NCBI RefSeq assembly: GCF_001610835.1 | Contig: NZ_CP011270.1 | Location: 620,001-684,000 of the forward strand | DNA: 64,000 bases | Direction of reading: 5' to 3' | From: Planctomyces sp. SH-PL14 | GTDB lineage: Bacteria > Planctomycetota > Planctomycetia > Planctomycetales > Planctomycetaceae | Notes under the pieces: model-generated | The model's database searches: none | What the model was told of the DNA's origin: nothing | What the model saw: only the letters and a program-made list of their open reading frames with translations | Part shown: positions 46,036-56,267 of the stretch, one piece after another | Layout of the letters: each line of letters begins with the position of its first letter | Numbering within the stretch: position 1 is the first letter of the stretch | Program-made: the position numbers and the translations under genes

Positions 46036-48870
46036 ATGCCTGCCTCCCACGTCTTCCTGACTGTTACCCCCGCCAGAGCGCTGCTGTGGCGACTCGTCGC
46101 TCTCTTCGTGTTCCTCGCCCCCCTTCCGTCGCGCGTCGCGGCCGAAAATCCCTCCTCTCCGATGGGGCAGGCCACGAATGACGAGCGTCAGGGACACGAA
46201 TATTTCGAGCGGAACGTCCGGCCACTCCTGTCGCAGCACTGTTTCTCCTGTCACGCCAAGGGGCAGGCCAAAGGGGGCCTGAGTCTTGCCGACCGGAAGG
46301 GACTACTCGCCGGCGGCGAGGGAGGCGCGGTCGTCTCGCTCGAGAAGCCGAACGACAGCCCGCTGATCGCGGCGGTCGAGGGACGGGACGGCCTTCAAAT
46401 GCCGCCGAATTCGAACCTGAGCGACGCGGAAGTCGCGGTTCTCAAGCGATGGATCGAGCTGGGTGCTCCGTGGCCGGAGGCGGTCGAGGGGACCGCTCCG
46501 ACGGCCGGGACCGTAACCGCCGAAGCCCGCGAGTTCTGGGCCTTTCAGTCGGTGAAGCCGGTCGCGCCCCCTACAGTCCAGGACTTTGCCTGGGTCCGCC
46601 AACCGCTCGACCGGTTCGTGCTGGCCGCATTGGAAGCCCAGGGTCTCCGTCCTGTCGAGGAAGCCGATCGACGGACATTCATTCGCCGGGCCACGTTCGA
46701 CCTGACAGGCCTCCCTCCCAGTCCGCAGGAGGTCGCGGCGTTCCTGGCGGACGACGCTCCCGATGCCGACTCGCGGCTGGTCGACCGGCTGCTGGCATCG
46801 CCGCAGTATGGCGAGCGGTGGGGACGGACCTGGCTCGACGTCGCCCGCTACGGTGAAGACCAGGCCCACACCTTCCAGGCGCGGACCTATCCCAACGGCT
46901 ACCGCTACCGCGACTGGGTCGTCGCCGCGTTCAACGCCGACCTCCCATACGATCAGTTTGTGGTCGAGCAGATCGCGGGCGACCTGCTGCCGGCCTCAGA
47001 CCGTGCCGACGAAGAGCGTAAGGCGCGTTCCGCGGCACTCGGCTACTTTGCTCTCGGTCCGGTGTACTACAAGGACGCCGGCTGCGCGGGGAAGGCGGAG
47101 TCGGACGAGCTCGACGACCGGATCGACACCCTCTGCCGCGGATTCCTCGGGCTGACCGTCTCGTGCGCCCGCTGCCACGACCACAAATTCGATCCGATCT
47201 CGACGAAGGACTACTACGCGCTGGCCGGCGTCTTCGCCAGCACCGAGTACCGGGAAGTCCCGCTCGTCGCGGACGACGTCGTCCGCCGCTACGACGAGGC
47301 CGCGACCGCGATCAAGGACCGCGAGAAAGCGGTCAACGAGGCAAAGGCCGAGGCCACGCGTGAAGCGGGCGAACGGTTCGCTCCGGAAACGGCCAAGTAC
47401 ATCGTGGCCGCGTGGCGGCGGCGTCTCCCCGGTTCCGATGCCTCGGCCAAAGCCGATGCCGCCGCGAAGGACCAGGGCCTGAAACCGTTCCTCGTCGACC
47501 GGTGGGTCGAGTTCCTCAAGTCCGACATCGTTGGCAAGCGGCCCTACCTCGCTGGGCTTCAGCAAGCCCTCGGGGCCGAGGATCCCGCGGCCATGGAGAA
47601 GGCGGCCGTCCTGGTCCAGGACGAGCTCGTCGCGGCGCTGCAGACCCGCGATCAGGCGAAGACCGCGGAAGCAGGAGGATCGGAGAACTCCTCCTCAAGA
47701 CCGGCAACGGCCTCAGCGGCTCTGGCCCAGCCTGAGATCCTCAAAGACCTGCTGACCGACCGGAACGCCCCGTTCGCCATCCCCAAGGACCGGGCCGAAA
47801 AGCTGTTCTCCGACTCCGCCAAGGCGCGGCTCACCGCGCTGCAGAAGGACGTCGAGCAGGCGAAACAGAACCTCGGCCCCAAGTACCCGTTTGCTCATAG
47901 TCTGGCCGATGCCGCTCCGAAGAATCTCCAGGTCCATCTCCGGGGCAACCACAAGGACCTTGGCGACGAAGTCCCCCGACGCTTCCTCACCATCCTGACG
48001 GCGGACGCCGCCGAGCCCTTCCATGAGGGGAGCGGGCGGCTCGAACTGGCGCGGGCCATTGCCAGCCCCGCCAACCCGCTCACGGCGCGGGTCATGGTGA
48101 ACCGAATCTGGCTGAATCACTTCGGCCGCGGCCTGGTCGGGACTCCCAGCAACTTCGGCCTCCTCGGCGAGCGGCCGACGCACCCGGAGCTCCTGGACTA
48201 CCTCGCCGACCGATTCGTGTCTTCGGGCTGGTCGATCAAGGAGCTCCATCGCGAAATCCTGCTCTCCGCGACGTACCGGCTCAGCAGCGATTCGCGCGGC
48301 GAAGGGGCGGCGACGGCTCTCAACCGCGATCCCGACAACCGACTTCTCTGGCGGCAGAATCGCCGCCGCCTGGAGATCGAGGCGTGGCGGGACGCCATGC
48401 TGCTCGTCGGCGATCGTCTCGACGACCAGTTGGGTGGCCCCGCGGTCCGACTCGACGACGCCGGGAACCGCCGCCGAACGCTCTACGCCGCGATCAGTCG
48501 CCACGACCTGAACGGGACGCTCCGGATGTTCGACTTCCCCGATCCCAACCTGACGAGCGAGCGGCGCGTCAGCACGACCGTCCCGATGCAGCAGCTGTTC
48601 GTCCTGAACAGCGAGTTCCTCGCGCAGCAGGCCCGGGCGCTGTCTCAGCGGATTGCCCGGGAGGCGTCGGCCGATGACACCGTCCGAATCGCCGCTCTTT
48701 ATTCCCTCCTGTTCCAGCGCGATCCGACCGAGGCCGAGACGCAGGTCGGTCTCGCGTACCTCCAGAGCCCGCTCCCTGAAACCGTCGCGCCGGACGTCGT
48801 CAAGCTCTCCCCATGGGAGCGGTACGCGCAGGTCCTGCTCGGAACGAATGAGTTCCTGTTCCTCGACTGA
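46036..48870 (+). CDS. Planctomycete cytochrome c, DUF1549 and DUF1553 protein
   Basis: The 944-residue exported protein has a signal peptide (LLWRLVALFVFLAPLPSRVAA), then a cytochrome c-like domain with the haem motif CFSCHAKG, DUF1549 (FVLAALEAQGLRPVEEADRR, GERWGRTWLDVARYGEDQAH, and a second CxxCH in VSCARCHDHKFDPIST), a helical middle rich in Lys and Glu, and DUF1553 (NPLTARVMVNRIWLNHFGRG, SGWSIKELHREILLSATYRL). Many paralogues occur in planctomycetes, usually paired with DUF1501, as here. They are thought to act in polysaccharide use or electron transfer at the cell surface, but no reaction is established. The DUF1501 gene starts 15 bases later. Confidence 0.93.
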   Translation: MPASHVFLTVTPARALLWRLVALFVFLAPLPSRVAAENPSSPMGQATNDERQGHEYFERNVRPLLSQHCFSCHAKGQAKGGLSLADRKGLLAGGEGGAVVSLEKPNDSPLIAAVEGRDGLQMPPNSNLSDAEVAVLKRWIELGAPWPEAVEGTAPTAGTVTAEAREFWAFQSVKPVAPPTVQDFAWVRQPLDRFVLAALEAQGLRPVEEADRRTFIRRATFDLTGLPPSPQEVAAFLADDAPDADSRLVDRLLASPQYGERWGRTWLDVARYGEDQAHTFQARTYPNGYRYRDWVVAAFNADLPYDQFVVEQIAGDLLPASDRADEERKARSAALGYFALGPVYYKDAGCAGKAESDELDDRIDTLCRGFLGLTVSCARCHDHKFDPISTKDYYALAGVFASTEYREVPLVADDVVRRYDEAATAIKDREKAVNEAKAEATREAGERFAPETAKYIVAAWRRRLPGSDASAKADAAAKDQGLKPFLVDRWVEFLKSDIVGKRPYLAGLQQALGAEDPAAMEKAAVLVQDELVAALQTRDQAKTAEAGGSENSSSRPATASAALAQPEILKDLLTDRNAPFAIPKDRAEKLFSDSAKARLTALQKDVEQAKQNLGPKYPFAHSLADAAPKNLQVHLRGNHKDLGDEVPRRFLTILTADAAEPFHEGSGRLELARAIASPANPLTARVMVNRIWLNHFGRGLVGTPSNFGLLGERPTHPELLDYLADRFVSSGWSIKELHREILLSATYRLSSDSRGEGAATALNRDPDNRLLWRQNRRRLEIEAWRDAMLLVGDRLDDQLGGPAVRLDDAGNRRRTLYAAISRHDLNGTLRMFDFPDPNLTSERRVSTTVPMQQLFVLNSEFLAQQARALSQRIAREASADDTVRIAALYSLLFQRDPTEAETQVGLAYLQSPLPETVAPDVVKLSPWERYAQVLLGTNEFLFLD

Positions 48871-48885
48871 CATGGAATCCGGCCG

Positions 48886-50292
48886 ATGACTCCTTCGCCA
48901 CGCCTCTCGCGCCGCCACCTCCTCTCACAGATGGGGGCCGGATTCGGAACGCTCGGTCTCGCCAGCGTCCTGACCGAGGGAGGTCTGCTCTCTTCATCGG
49001 CTGACGCCGCGCCTGCGGCTGCCAGTCCCCTGGCTCCCCGGTCGCCGCACTTCGCCGCGCGGGCCAAGCGGGTGATTTTCCTGTTCATGAACGGCGGACC
49101 GTCGCACGTCGACACGTTCGATCCGAAGCCCGACCTTGCCCGTTACGCCGGCCAGCAGCCGGAGGAGCTGACGAAGAACTACCAGCGTTCGGTCGGCAAG
49201 CTCTTTCCTTCGCCGTTCAAGTTCGGGAAGTACGGTGAGAACGGGATCGATGTGAGCGAGCTCTATCCGCACGTCGCCGGCGTGATCGACGAGTTGTGCG
49301 TGATCCGCTCGATGCACACCGACATCCCCAATCACGAGCCCGGACTTCTGATCATGAATTCGGGGAACTCGCAGCCGACGCGGCCGAGCCTGGGTTCGTG
49401 GCTGACCTACGGCCTTGGGACCGAGAACCAGAATCTTCCCGGGTACGTTGTCCTCTGTCCCGGGAAGCCGGTTGTCGGTCCGCAGCTGTGGGGGAGCAGT
49501 TTTCTGCCGGGAATCTTCCAGGGCTGCCACATCAACAACAGTAAGCTCGACCCGCAGACCGTCATCCAGCACGTCCACAACGCGAACATGCCTCCGGCGG
49601 TCCAGCGGCGGCAGGTTGACCTGCTGCAGCAGCTCAACACGATGCACCAGGAACAGCATTCCGACGATCCGCAGCTCGATGCGCGGATCCAGTCGTTCGA
49701 GATGGCGTTCCGGCTGCAGTTCGCCGCACAGGAAGTGTTTGAGCTGAAGAGTGAGACGCAGGCGACGCGGGACCTGTATGGGGCGGGGCAGTTCGCGGAT
49801 GCCTGCCTCGTCGCGCGGCGGATGGTGGAGCGGGGAGTTCGGATGGTCCAGCTCTACTACGGCGGCGGCCAGCCGTGGGATGACCATGGCGACATCATGA
49901 ATCACGCCGACCATGCCAAGAAGAGCGATCAGGCGATTGCGGGGCTGATCCGTGACCTCAAGAGTCGGGGGCTTCTGGAGGAGACGCTTGTGGTCTGGGG
50001 GGGCGAGTTCGGTCGGACGCCGTGGTCGCAGGGGGCGAAGGGGCGGGACCATCACAGTCGTGGGTTTACGATGTGGATGGCGGGCGCGGGCGTGAAGGGG
50101 GGCCTGGCTTACGGGACGACCGACGCGTTCGGGAACATGGCGGCGGACAACCCGGTCCATGTCCACGATCTGCATGCCACGATTCTGCATCTGATGGGGC
50201 TGGACCATGAGCGGCTCACGTACCGTTACAGCGGGCGCGATTTCCGGCTGACGGACGTGCATGGTAGGGTCGTCCACGACATCCTCGCGTGA
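48886..50292 (+). CDS. Tat-exported DUF1501 protein
   Basis: A 468-residue member of DUF1501, related to the sulfatase/alkaline phosphatase fold. The N terminus has a twin-arginine signal (LSRRHLLSQMGAGFGTLGLA) ending near SSSADAAPAA. VIFLFMNGGPSHVDTFDPKP holds the first metal-ligand-like Asp, VRMVQLYYGGGQPWDDHGD and TLVVWGGEFGRTPWSQGAKG the later ones, and GRDHHSRGFTMWMAGAGVKG the conserved C-terminal block. The natural substrate is unknown. It is the obligate-looking partner of the preceding DUF1549/1553 gene. Repeat copy B begins 21 bases after its stop. Confidence 0.93.
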   Translation: MTPSPRLSRRHLLSQMGAGFGTLGLASVLTEGGLLSSSADAAPAAASPLAPRSPHFAARAKRVIFLFMNGGPSHVDTFDPKPDLARYAGQQPEELTKNYQRSVGKLFPSPFKFGKYGENGIDVSELYPHVAGVIDELCVIRSMHTDIPNHEPGLLIMNSGNSQPTRPSLGSWLTYGLGTENQNLPGYVVLCPGKPVVGPQLWGSSFLPGIFQGCHINNSKLDPQTVIQHVHNANMPPAVQRRQVDLLQQLNTMHQEQHSDDPQLDARIQSFEMAFRLQFAAQEVFELKSETQATRDLYGAGQFADACLVARRMVERGVRMVQLYYGGGQPWDDHGDIMNHADHAKKSDQAIAGLIRDLKSRGLLEETLVVWGGEFGRTPWSQGAKGRDHHSRGFTMWMAGAGVKGGLAYGTTDAFGNMAADNPVHVHDLHATILHLMGLDHERLTYRYSGRDFRLTDVHGRVVHDILA

Positions 50293-50709
50293 CATCGCCG
50301 AGGCTCACTATCACAGCGGGTCCAGGGGTCCCCCCTGGTGGGGAGTGCAGAGGGGCAACGCCCCTTTGCCCGCCGGAGGCCGTCTCGTCGAGAGATGTCT
50401 GAAGGAGCGCGTGTCCAAACGCGGACACCGTGCCGTATGCCCCCTCACCAACCCGCGGGGATTCCAAAGCGAACGGTGAGACGTAAGGGAGTCCTCATAG
50501 CTGGTGCCACAAAGCGGATGCCCGTTGCTTGCCACGGTTCCTCATGGAAGCGCCTCCGGCGGCAAGGGGGCGTGGTCCCCTTGACCCCAGGCTGCCGTCG
50601 CACGTTGGGTTTGAGCTATGGGAGCCGTGCCGGCAACGGTGAGCCCGTCCGGCCGGATTGCTAGAGTGTCCCTCCGGACCATGATTCTTTGCAGCTCAGG
50701 ACCCAAGTG
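50293..50709. other. Intergenic region filled by repeat copy B
   Basis: Outside the repeat, 66 bases remain before the hydrolase gene. They should contain its promoter unless it is read through from the DUF1501 gene, but no clear promoter was recognised. Confidence 0.5.
50314..50643 (-). repeat. Structured intergenic repeat, copy B (inverted)
   Basis: This is the reverse-orientation copy of the element at 42538 and 52080, with the shared words on the minus strand. Obvious hairpins include ccaggggtcccccctgg (50332-50348) and the ggggcaacgcccc unit. It sits between the DUF1501 gene and the hydrolase gene, both on the plus strand. Frames that run across it (for example 50338-50664) look like proteins only because of the base composition. 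Confidence 0.85.
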
Positions 50710-52062
50710 ATGACTCTCTCCCAGATGGCCGGCGCGTGCCGCCTCGCCGCGGCGCTCGTCCTCCTTTCCTCTTCGCTGTTCGCCCAGCAGCCCCCCTACG
50801 ACGTCTTCCCGGAGGCGAAGCCGCCCTACTACCGCGTGCGGTACGAAGCCTCCACGAAGCCGGGCGAGCTGATCTATCCCGTCAACTACACAATCTGGAT
50901 CCCGCAGGACGTCAAGGTGCTCCGCGGCGTCGTTGTCCATCAGCACGGCTGCGGGGAAGGGTCCTGCAAATCGGGGCTGACCGGCGCCTACGACCTCCAT
51001 TGGCAGGCCCTCGCGCGGAAGCACGACTGCGCTCTGCTCTCCCCCTCGTACGAGCAGCCGGAGAAGGCCGACTGCCAGATGTGGTGCGATCCCCGCAACG
51101 GCTCCGCGGCCGCGTTCCAGAAAGGCCTCGTCGATCTGGGGGCGAAGTCCGGTCATCCCGAACTCGCCTCGGCGCCGTGGGCCCTGTGGGGGCACAGCGG
51201 CGGCGGTCACTGGGCGGGGGGGATCGTGATGATGTTTCCGGACCGCGTTGCGGCGGCGTGGCTCCGGTCCGGCGTGCCGCTCCTGAAGGAGGAGCCGAAG
51301 CGGATGGGGATCAAGTCGCATGTCCTGCCCGACGCGGCTCTCCAGGTGCCGATGATGTGCAACCTGGGGACGAAGGAGGGGGTGACGGACAAGGAGGGGC
51401 GGTTTGCCGGCGTGTGGCCCGGCAACGAGGTGTTTTTCCGGGAACTCCGCGGAAAGGGGGGACTCGTTGGCGTGGCGGTCGATCCGCTGACCGCGCACGA
51501 GTGCGGCAACCAGCGATACCTCGCGATTCCGTGGCTCGACGCATGCCTGACGGCGCGGTTGCCGAAGTCCGCCGGTCCGCTTCGCGCCATGTCGACGGAC
51601 GGGGTGTGGCTGGCTCCGATCACCGGTCTGGAGGCGATCCCGGCCACTGGTGCTTCAACCGCTCCGCTCGAAGCGGGTTGGCTGCCCGATGAGGCGATCG
51701 CCCGGGCGTGGATGCAGTATGTGAAGGACACGGGCGTCACCGATACGACTCCGCCGCCGGCTCCGACTCAGCTTCGCGTGGCGGGGAATCAGCTCACCTG
51801 GGAGTGCGTGGCGGACGTCGAAAGCGGCTTGGCGAAGTTCGTTGTGGAGCGGGATGGGGCGTTCCTGGCGGATGTTCCAGGGGCGGGGAAGAACCCGTTT
51901 GGTCGACCGTTGTTTCAGAACCTGCAGTACAGCGACACGCCGACACAGCCGCTGGTGCCGATGCAGTTCACGGATGCGACGGCCAAGGCGGGTGAGAAGC
52001 ATGTGTACCGGGTGATTGCGGTCAACACGGCGGGGTTGAAGTCCGAGGCTGTGGCGGAGTAA
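50710..52062 (+). CDS. Secreted alpha/beta hydrolase with C-terminal FN3-like domain
   Basis: The 450-residue protein has a signal peptide ([16 protein letters not shown]), then an alpha/beta-hydrolase domain with the nucleophile elbow [14 protein letters not shown] (Ser in GHSGGG), an early [13 protein letters not shown] loop, and a possible catalytic His in [14 protein letters not shown]. From about residue 345, [20 protein letters not shown] and [20 protein letters not shown] form a fibronectin type III-like beta-sandwich. An esterase or depolymerase acting outside the cell is plausible, substrate unknown. ATG 50710 gives the best signal peptide; a TTG at 50689 is also in frame. Confidence 0.8.
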   Translation: MTLSQMAGACRLAAALVLLSSSLFAQQPPYDVFPEAKPPYYRVRYEASTKPGELIYPVNYTIWIPQDVKVLRGVVVHQHGCGEGSCKSGLTGAYDLHWQALARKHDCALLSPSYEQPEKADCQMWCDPRNGSAAAFQKGLVDLGAKSGHPELASAPWALWGHSGGGHWAGGIVMMFPDRVAAAWLRSGVPLLKEEPKRMGIKSHVLPDAALQVPMMCNLGTKEGVTDKEGRFAGVWPGNEVFFRELRGKGGLVGVAVDPLTAHECGNQRYLAIPWLDACLTARLPKSAGPLRAMSTDGVWLAPITGLEAIPATGASTAPLEAGWLPDEAIARAWMQYVKDTGVTDTTPPPAPTQLRVAGNQLTWECVADVESGLAKFVVERDGAFLADVPGAGKNPFGRPLFQNLQYSDTPTQPLVPMQFTDATAKAGEKHVYRVIAVNTAGLKSEAVAE

Positions 52063-52394
52063 GTTGACGGTCGACCAGCGCCCTCGCCGGCGCGGCTCGA
52101 TAGCTCAAACCCAACGTTCCACGGCAGCCTGGGGTCAAGGGGGCCACGCCCCCTTGCCGCCGGAGGCACTCCTATGAGGAACCGTGGTAAACAACGGACG
52201 TCCCCTTTGTGGTCCCGGCGTTGAGGACTCACCGCTCGCCCTGGAATCCCCGCGGGTGGGTGAGGGGGCATACGACACGTTGTCCGCGCTTGGACACGAG
52301 CTCCTTCAGACGTCTTCCGACGAGACGGCCTCCGGCGGGCAAAGGGGCGTTGCCCCTCTGCACTCCCCACCAGGGTGCCCCTGGACCCGGTTCT
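52063..52394. other. Convergent intergenic region (332 bp)
   Basis: The gap holds repeat copy C and nothing else that can be supported. A minus-strand frame at 51915-52370 crosses it and the hydrolase end and is not called. Confidence 0.6.
52080..52391 (+). repeat. Structured intergenic repeat, copy C
   Basis: The third copy, in the same orientation as copy A, starts 17 bases after the hydrolase stop and ends 3 bases before the end of the RND gene. It contains the same words as the others (gaggaaccgtgg, tgagggggcatacgacacg, ctgcactccccaccagg) and the ggggcgttgcccc hairpin. It fills almost all of the 332 bases between two convergent genes. Confidence 0.85.
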
Positions 52395-55300
52395 TCAGGT
52401 CGCGATCGCCGGGATTGGAGACAGCGCTGGAGACGGGGCGACAGGGACAACCGGACCATGGTGGCCGCCATGCCCCGCATGCACATACTCCGCCGGCGGC
52501 CCCTCCTGAACATGCTCACCAGGAGCCGACCACTTGATCAACCCGAAATCCTCCACAAACAGCACGTAGAACACCGGAACCACCACCTTCGTCACCAGCG
52601 TCGCAATCAACAGCCCCATGATCTGCACATAACAAAGCGGCTCCCACAACGGCCCCCCCTTGATCGCCAGCGGAATCAACCCACCGACTGTCGCCAGCAC
52701 AGTCACCAGAACAGGCCGCAACCGAACGAGAGCCGCATCAATCACCGCCCGCCGCAACGGCTCGCCTCGTTCATGCGCCTCCTCGATGTACTCGAAGAGA
52801 ACAATGACGTGGCTGATGATCACCCCGATCAGCGACGACACCCCCAGGAGAGCAAAGAACCCCAGCGGCACCCCAAACACAATCAGCCCCATCAGCCCAC
52901 CCACCATGCCGAACGGCACCGCCGCAAAGACGACCAGCGGCTTCGTCAGGCTGTTGAACTGCAGGATCAGAGCGACATAGATCGCCAGCACCGAAACGAT
53001 CATCGCAATCGTCAGCGACCCGAATCCCTTCCCCTGCTCCTCCTTCTCGCCGCCAATCTGGAAGTGATACCCGGGAGGCCACTCCGGGACGGCCCCCGCC
53101 AGTTTCGCCTCGATGAGCTCATACGCCCGGCTGGCCAGAAGCCCCGGCGCCACGTCGCACTTCACCGTCAGGCATCGCTCGTTGTCCCGACGGGCGATCT
53201 TGGGAGGAATGAACTCCGGCCGCAGCGTCCCGATCTGTGACAGCGGAACCCGCGCCCCACTCTTCGAACCGACCACGCTCAACGCCTGCAGCGCCTCCAG
53301 GCTGCCCCGCTCATCGGGCCGCAGCCGGAACGCGATCGGGATCAACCGGTCCCCTTCGCGGATGCTCGTCGCCGTGTAGCCGGACAGGGAGGCGTTCATC
53401 AGCATCGCCACATCCTCGTGCGAGACACCGCTGACGTTGGCCCGCTCCGGATCGACCTCGAGGCCGACCCGCAGATACTCCGGATCCCAGTCATCCTGAA
53501 TGTTGTGGGTCCCAGGGATCTCCCGCATGAACCCCTTCACCTGCTCGCCCAGCCGGCGAAGCGTCGCCACGTCAGAGCCCAGCAGCCGGAACTGAACCGG
53601 AATCCCGATCGGCGGACCGGACTCCAGGGCCTGGACATGGACACGCGCGGCCGCCAGGTGCTTCGGCAGCTCCGCCTTGAGCCGCTCCGCCACGGCGTAC
53701 GTGTGCCGCTTGTCACGGGTATGGACCATCAGCTGGGCATAGTTCGTCGCCGGCTGCTCCGGGACGATCGACAGCCAGAACCGCGGCCCTCCTTGCCCCA
53801 CAAACGTCGTGTACCCCTCCACGTCCTTGCCGATGAGGCCGTCGATCCGCCGGATCGCCGCCAGAGCCTCCCGCTTCGTCTCGTGGATCGACGTCCCCTC
53901 GGGCAGGAAGAGGTTGACGGTGAACGCCGAGTGCAGGTCCTTCGGGAACAGATTCGTCCCGATCAGCGGCAACAGGCTCAGCCCCGCGATCAGCACGATC
54001 AGGCAGATCGTCAGCGAAGCCCACTTGTGGTTCATGCAGGCTTCCGAGAAGCCGTTGTAGATCCGGGCGAAACGCGAGCCCTTCCCCCCTTCGGCCATCC
54101 CCGCCTCGAGACCGAGCTGCCCCTTGAGGAGGTAGTAGCCCAGGAGCGGGATGAAGGTCATCGACACAAGCCGACTGGCCACGAGCGAAGCGGTCACGAC
54201 CACCGGCAGCGACCAGATGAACTCGCCCACCCCGCCGCTGACGACGAGCAGCGGCAGAAACGCCGCGCAGTTCGTCACCGTGGCATAGAGGATGGCCCGC
54301 GAGAGCTTCTGCGGCCCGAGCCACGCCGCGACGTCGCGAGGCGTGCCGTGAGCCAGTTCACGGTTGATGGCGTCCCCCGCCACGACCGGGTCGTCGACCA
54401 GCAGTCCCAGCGCGATGATCAGCGCCGCGATCGAAATCTGCTGCAGGTCCACCCCCAGCAGCGCGCAGAACAGGAACGTCATCGCCAGCGTAATCGGGAT
54501 CGACAGAGCGATGATCAGAGCGCTCCGCCACTCCATGAACAGGAGCGAAACGAGAACGACGATCACGATCGCCTCAACGAGGCACTGCACGAACTCATGA
54601 ATCTTGAAGCCGACCCGCTCCGGCTCGTCGCTCGTCCGCTCGATCCACAGGTCGTCGGGCAGCACTCCGCGGAGCGACGCCAGCCCGGCGTCGACATCGC
54701 GGCTGAACTCCTCGATCTGCGTCCCCTTGACCTGCCGGATCGCAAGCGTGATCGCCCGCGACGTCCAAAGCTGCGGGGCTCCGGAAGCGGCCGAGGCTTC
54801 AACTGAAGACTCGGCCGAAGAGCCTGTGACCGGTACGACCGACGAACCGGCGGCGACAGGCCCCGTTGGCCGGTCCATCGCCGGGAACTTGCGGGTCCGA
54901 AAGTTCAGCAGCCGCGGCGAGTCGTCGTACCCGCGCGAGATATCGACCAGATCGCGAAGGTAGAGCGGGGTCCCATCCCGCACGTCGACCACGATCTCGC
55001 CGATCTCGCGCTCGCTCCGCAGTTTTCCGCTGGGCTTCACCGCCAGGTTCTGATGCGGCAGCTCGATCGTCCCGCCGGGGAGGGTCATGTTCCGCTTCTG
55101 CAGTGCATCGGCGAGTTGCCCGAAGTCGAGTCCATAAGGGGCGAGTCGCGGGTTGCTGAAGTAGAGGTCGATCCGCTGGTCGACGACTCCCATCTGTTCG
55201 ATCTTGCCGATCTTGGTCGACTGCCGCAGCCGGTCTTGGACCACATCCGCCAACTGCCGCAGCTCCTCATAGCTGTAGCGGGCCACTCCCCCCGGTTCCT

Positions 55301-56144
55301 CCTGACAGCGCTGCCGGAGCGCGGCCTCCAGATCGGTGGGGTTCTCCACCACGACTCCTGGCCAGACGTCCGGGTGCGACAGCGTCCGCGGCGCTTCACG
55401 CCACTCGGCGAGCGCGGTTTCGATCCGCGCCGAGTCTGCTCCCGAGGGAACGTGGAAGTCGATGACCGCCGCCCCCAGGAGGGGAATCGTGACGCCGTCT
55501 TCCGCCAGCCCCTGATCCGCCAGCGTCCGCAGCCCCTGCTGTCCCAGCCGCTCCAGCAGAGCCGAGTCGACGGTCGAGGGATGAACGATCACCGCGCTCC
55601 AGCGATGGTTCTGGAACTGCGGCTCGCGTGCCGCGCGGCTCTCTTCAATCCGCCGGCGAATGACGCCCGCCCGCTGCGCCACCTCCTGGTCGGTCACCGG
55701 AGGACTGGCGAGCGTCAGCATGATCGCGACGGTGTCGCCAAAGTCCTTGTCGAGGATCGGCTTCACCATCGTCCCGCCGACACTCGGCAGGTCGGTCATC
55801 GAAGCCAGCTTGTTGTCGAGGTCCTGCCAGATCGCATCTGCGTTCTTCGTCGTGTCATAGAGGTCGACAAACACCGCCGAGAGCCCTTCGCGATTCGTCG
55901 AGCGGACATGCTCCACGGCGGGGTTCTCGGCGAGCTTCCGCTCGATCCGGCGGCTGACCTCCTGTTCCACTTCCAGCGGGTCCGCACCGGGATAGACCGT
56001 CATGACCAGTCCGCTCCGGATCTGGATCACGGGGTCCTGCCGCTGCGGCATGGCCCGGTACGCCGCGAAGCCTGCGATGAGCGTCGCCATCAGGAGGGTC
56101 CAGGCGATCGGACGCTTGTAGACGAAGTACTGAGAGACGGTCAT
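52395..56144 (-). CDS. RND-family efflux permease with extra periplasmic segment
   Basis: An inner-membrane proton-driven pump of 1249 residues, against about 1030-1050 for most RND pumps. The first helix is in KRPIAWTLLMATLIAGFAAY, the proton-relay aspartates are in LGLLVDDPVVAGDAIN, and twelve membrane helices can be followed. Residues about 160-290 are an extra stretch in the first periplasmic subdomain (RIEESRAAREPQFQNHRWSA onward), and about residues 415-455 add a Ser/Ala-rich loop. The C terminus ends in a His-rich tail (AEYVHAGHGGHHGPVVPV). ATG 56144 is chosen because MTVSQYFVYKRP fits the family; the frame extends to 56180. With the fusion protein and TetR gene it forms an efflux operon that lacks an outer-membrane channel gene. 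Confidence 0.9.
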   Translation of the reverse strand: MTVSQYFVYKRPIAWTLLMATLIAGFAAYRAMPQRQDPVIQIRSGLVMTVYPGADPLEVEQEVSRRIERKLAENPAVEHVRSTNREGLSAVFVDLYDTTKNADAIWQDLDNKLASMTDLPSVGGTMVKPILDKDFGDTVAIMLTLASPPVTDQEVAQRAGVIRRRIEESRAAREPQFQNHRWSAVIVHPSTVDSALLERLGQQGLRTLADQGLAEDGVTIPLLGAAVIDFHVPSGADSARIETALAEWREAPRTLSHPDVWPGVVVENPTDLEAALRQRCQEEPGGVARYSYEELRQLADVVQDRLRQSTKIGKIEQMGVVDQRIDLYFSNPRLAPYGLDFGQLADALQKRNMTLPGGTIELPHQNLAVKPSGKLRSEREIGEIVVDVRDGTPLYLRDLVDISRGYDDSPRLLNFRTRKFPAMDRPTGPVAAGSSVVPVTGSSAESSVEASAASGAPQLWTSRAITLAIRQVKGTQIEEFSRDVDAGLASLRGVLPDDLWIERTSDEPERVGFKIHEFVQCLVEAIVIVVLVSLLFMEWRSALIIALSIPITLAMTFLFCALLGVDLQQISIAALIIALGLLVDDPVVAGDAINRELAHGTPRDVAAWLGPQKLSRAILYATVTNCAAFLPLLVVSGGVGEFIWSLPVVVTASLVASRLVSMTFIPLLGYYLLKGQLGLEAGMAEGGKGSRFARIYNGFSEACMNHKWASLTICLIVLIAGLSLLPLIGTNLFPKDLHSAFTVNLFLPEGTSIHETKREALAAIRRIDGLIGKDVEGYTTFVGQGGPRFWLSIVPEQPATNYAQLMVHTRDKRHTYAVAERLKAELPKHLAAARVHVQALESGPPIGIPVQFRLLGSDVATLRRLGEQVKGFMREIPGTHNIQDDWDPEYLRVGLEVDPERANVSGVSHEDVAMLMNASLSGYTATSIREGDRLIPIAFRLRPDERGSLEALQALSVVGSKSGARVPLSQIGTLRPEFIPPKIARRDNERCLTVKCDVAPGLLASRAYELIEAKLAGAVPEWPPGYHFQIGGEKEEQGKGFGSLTIAMIVSVLAIYVALILQFNSLTKPLVVFAAVPFGMVGGLMGLIVFGVPLGFFALLGVSSLIGVIISHVIVLFEYIEEAHERGEPLRRAVIDAALVRLRPVLVTVLATVGGLIPLAIKGGPLWEPLCYVQIMGLLIATLVTKVVVPVFYVLFVEDFGLIKWSAPGEHVQEGPPAEYVHAGHGGHHGPVVPVAPSPALSPIPAIAT

Positions 56145-56267
56145 GGCAGAACCTGTCCCGATCCCGTCCCGGGCGAGCACCCGGACGGAAGGAGGTCGAG
56201 GAACGAAAGCGAACAGAAGCGTGGACGGTCAAAGACGAGACACAGACATCCGCCGATCCGGCGGCGA

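Noticed and set aside
50338-50664. Open frame inside repeat copy B (similar words in the frame at 51915-52370)
   Set aside because: The two similar frames arise from the repeat itself, diverge after about 60 residues and lack start signals.
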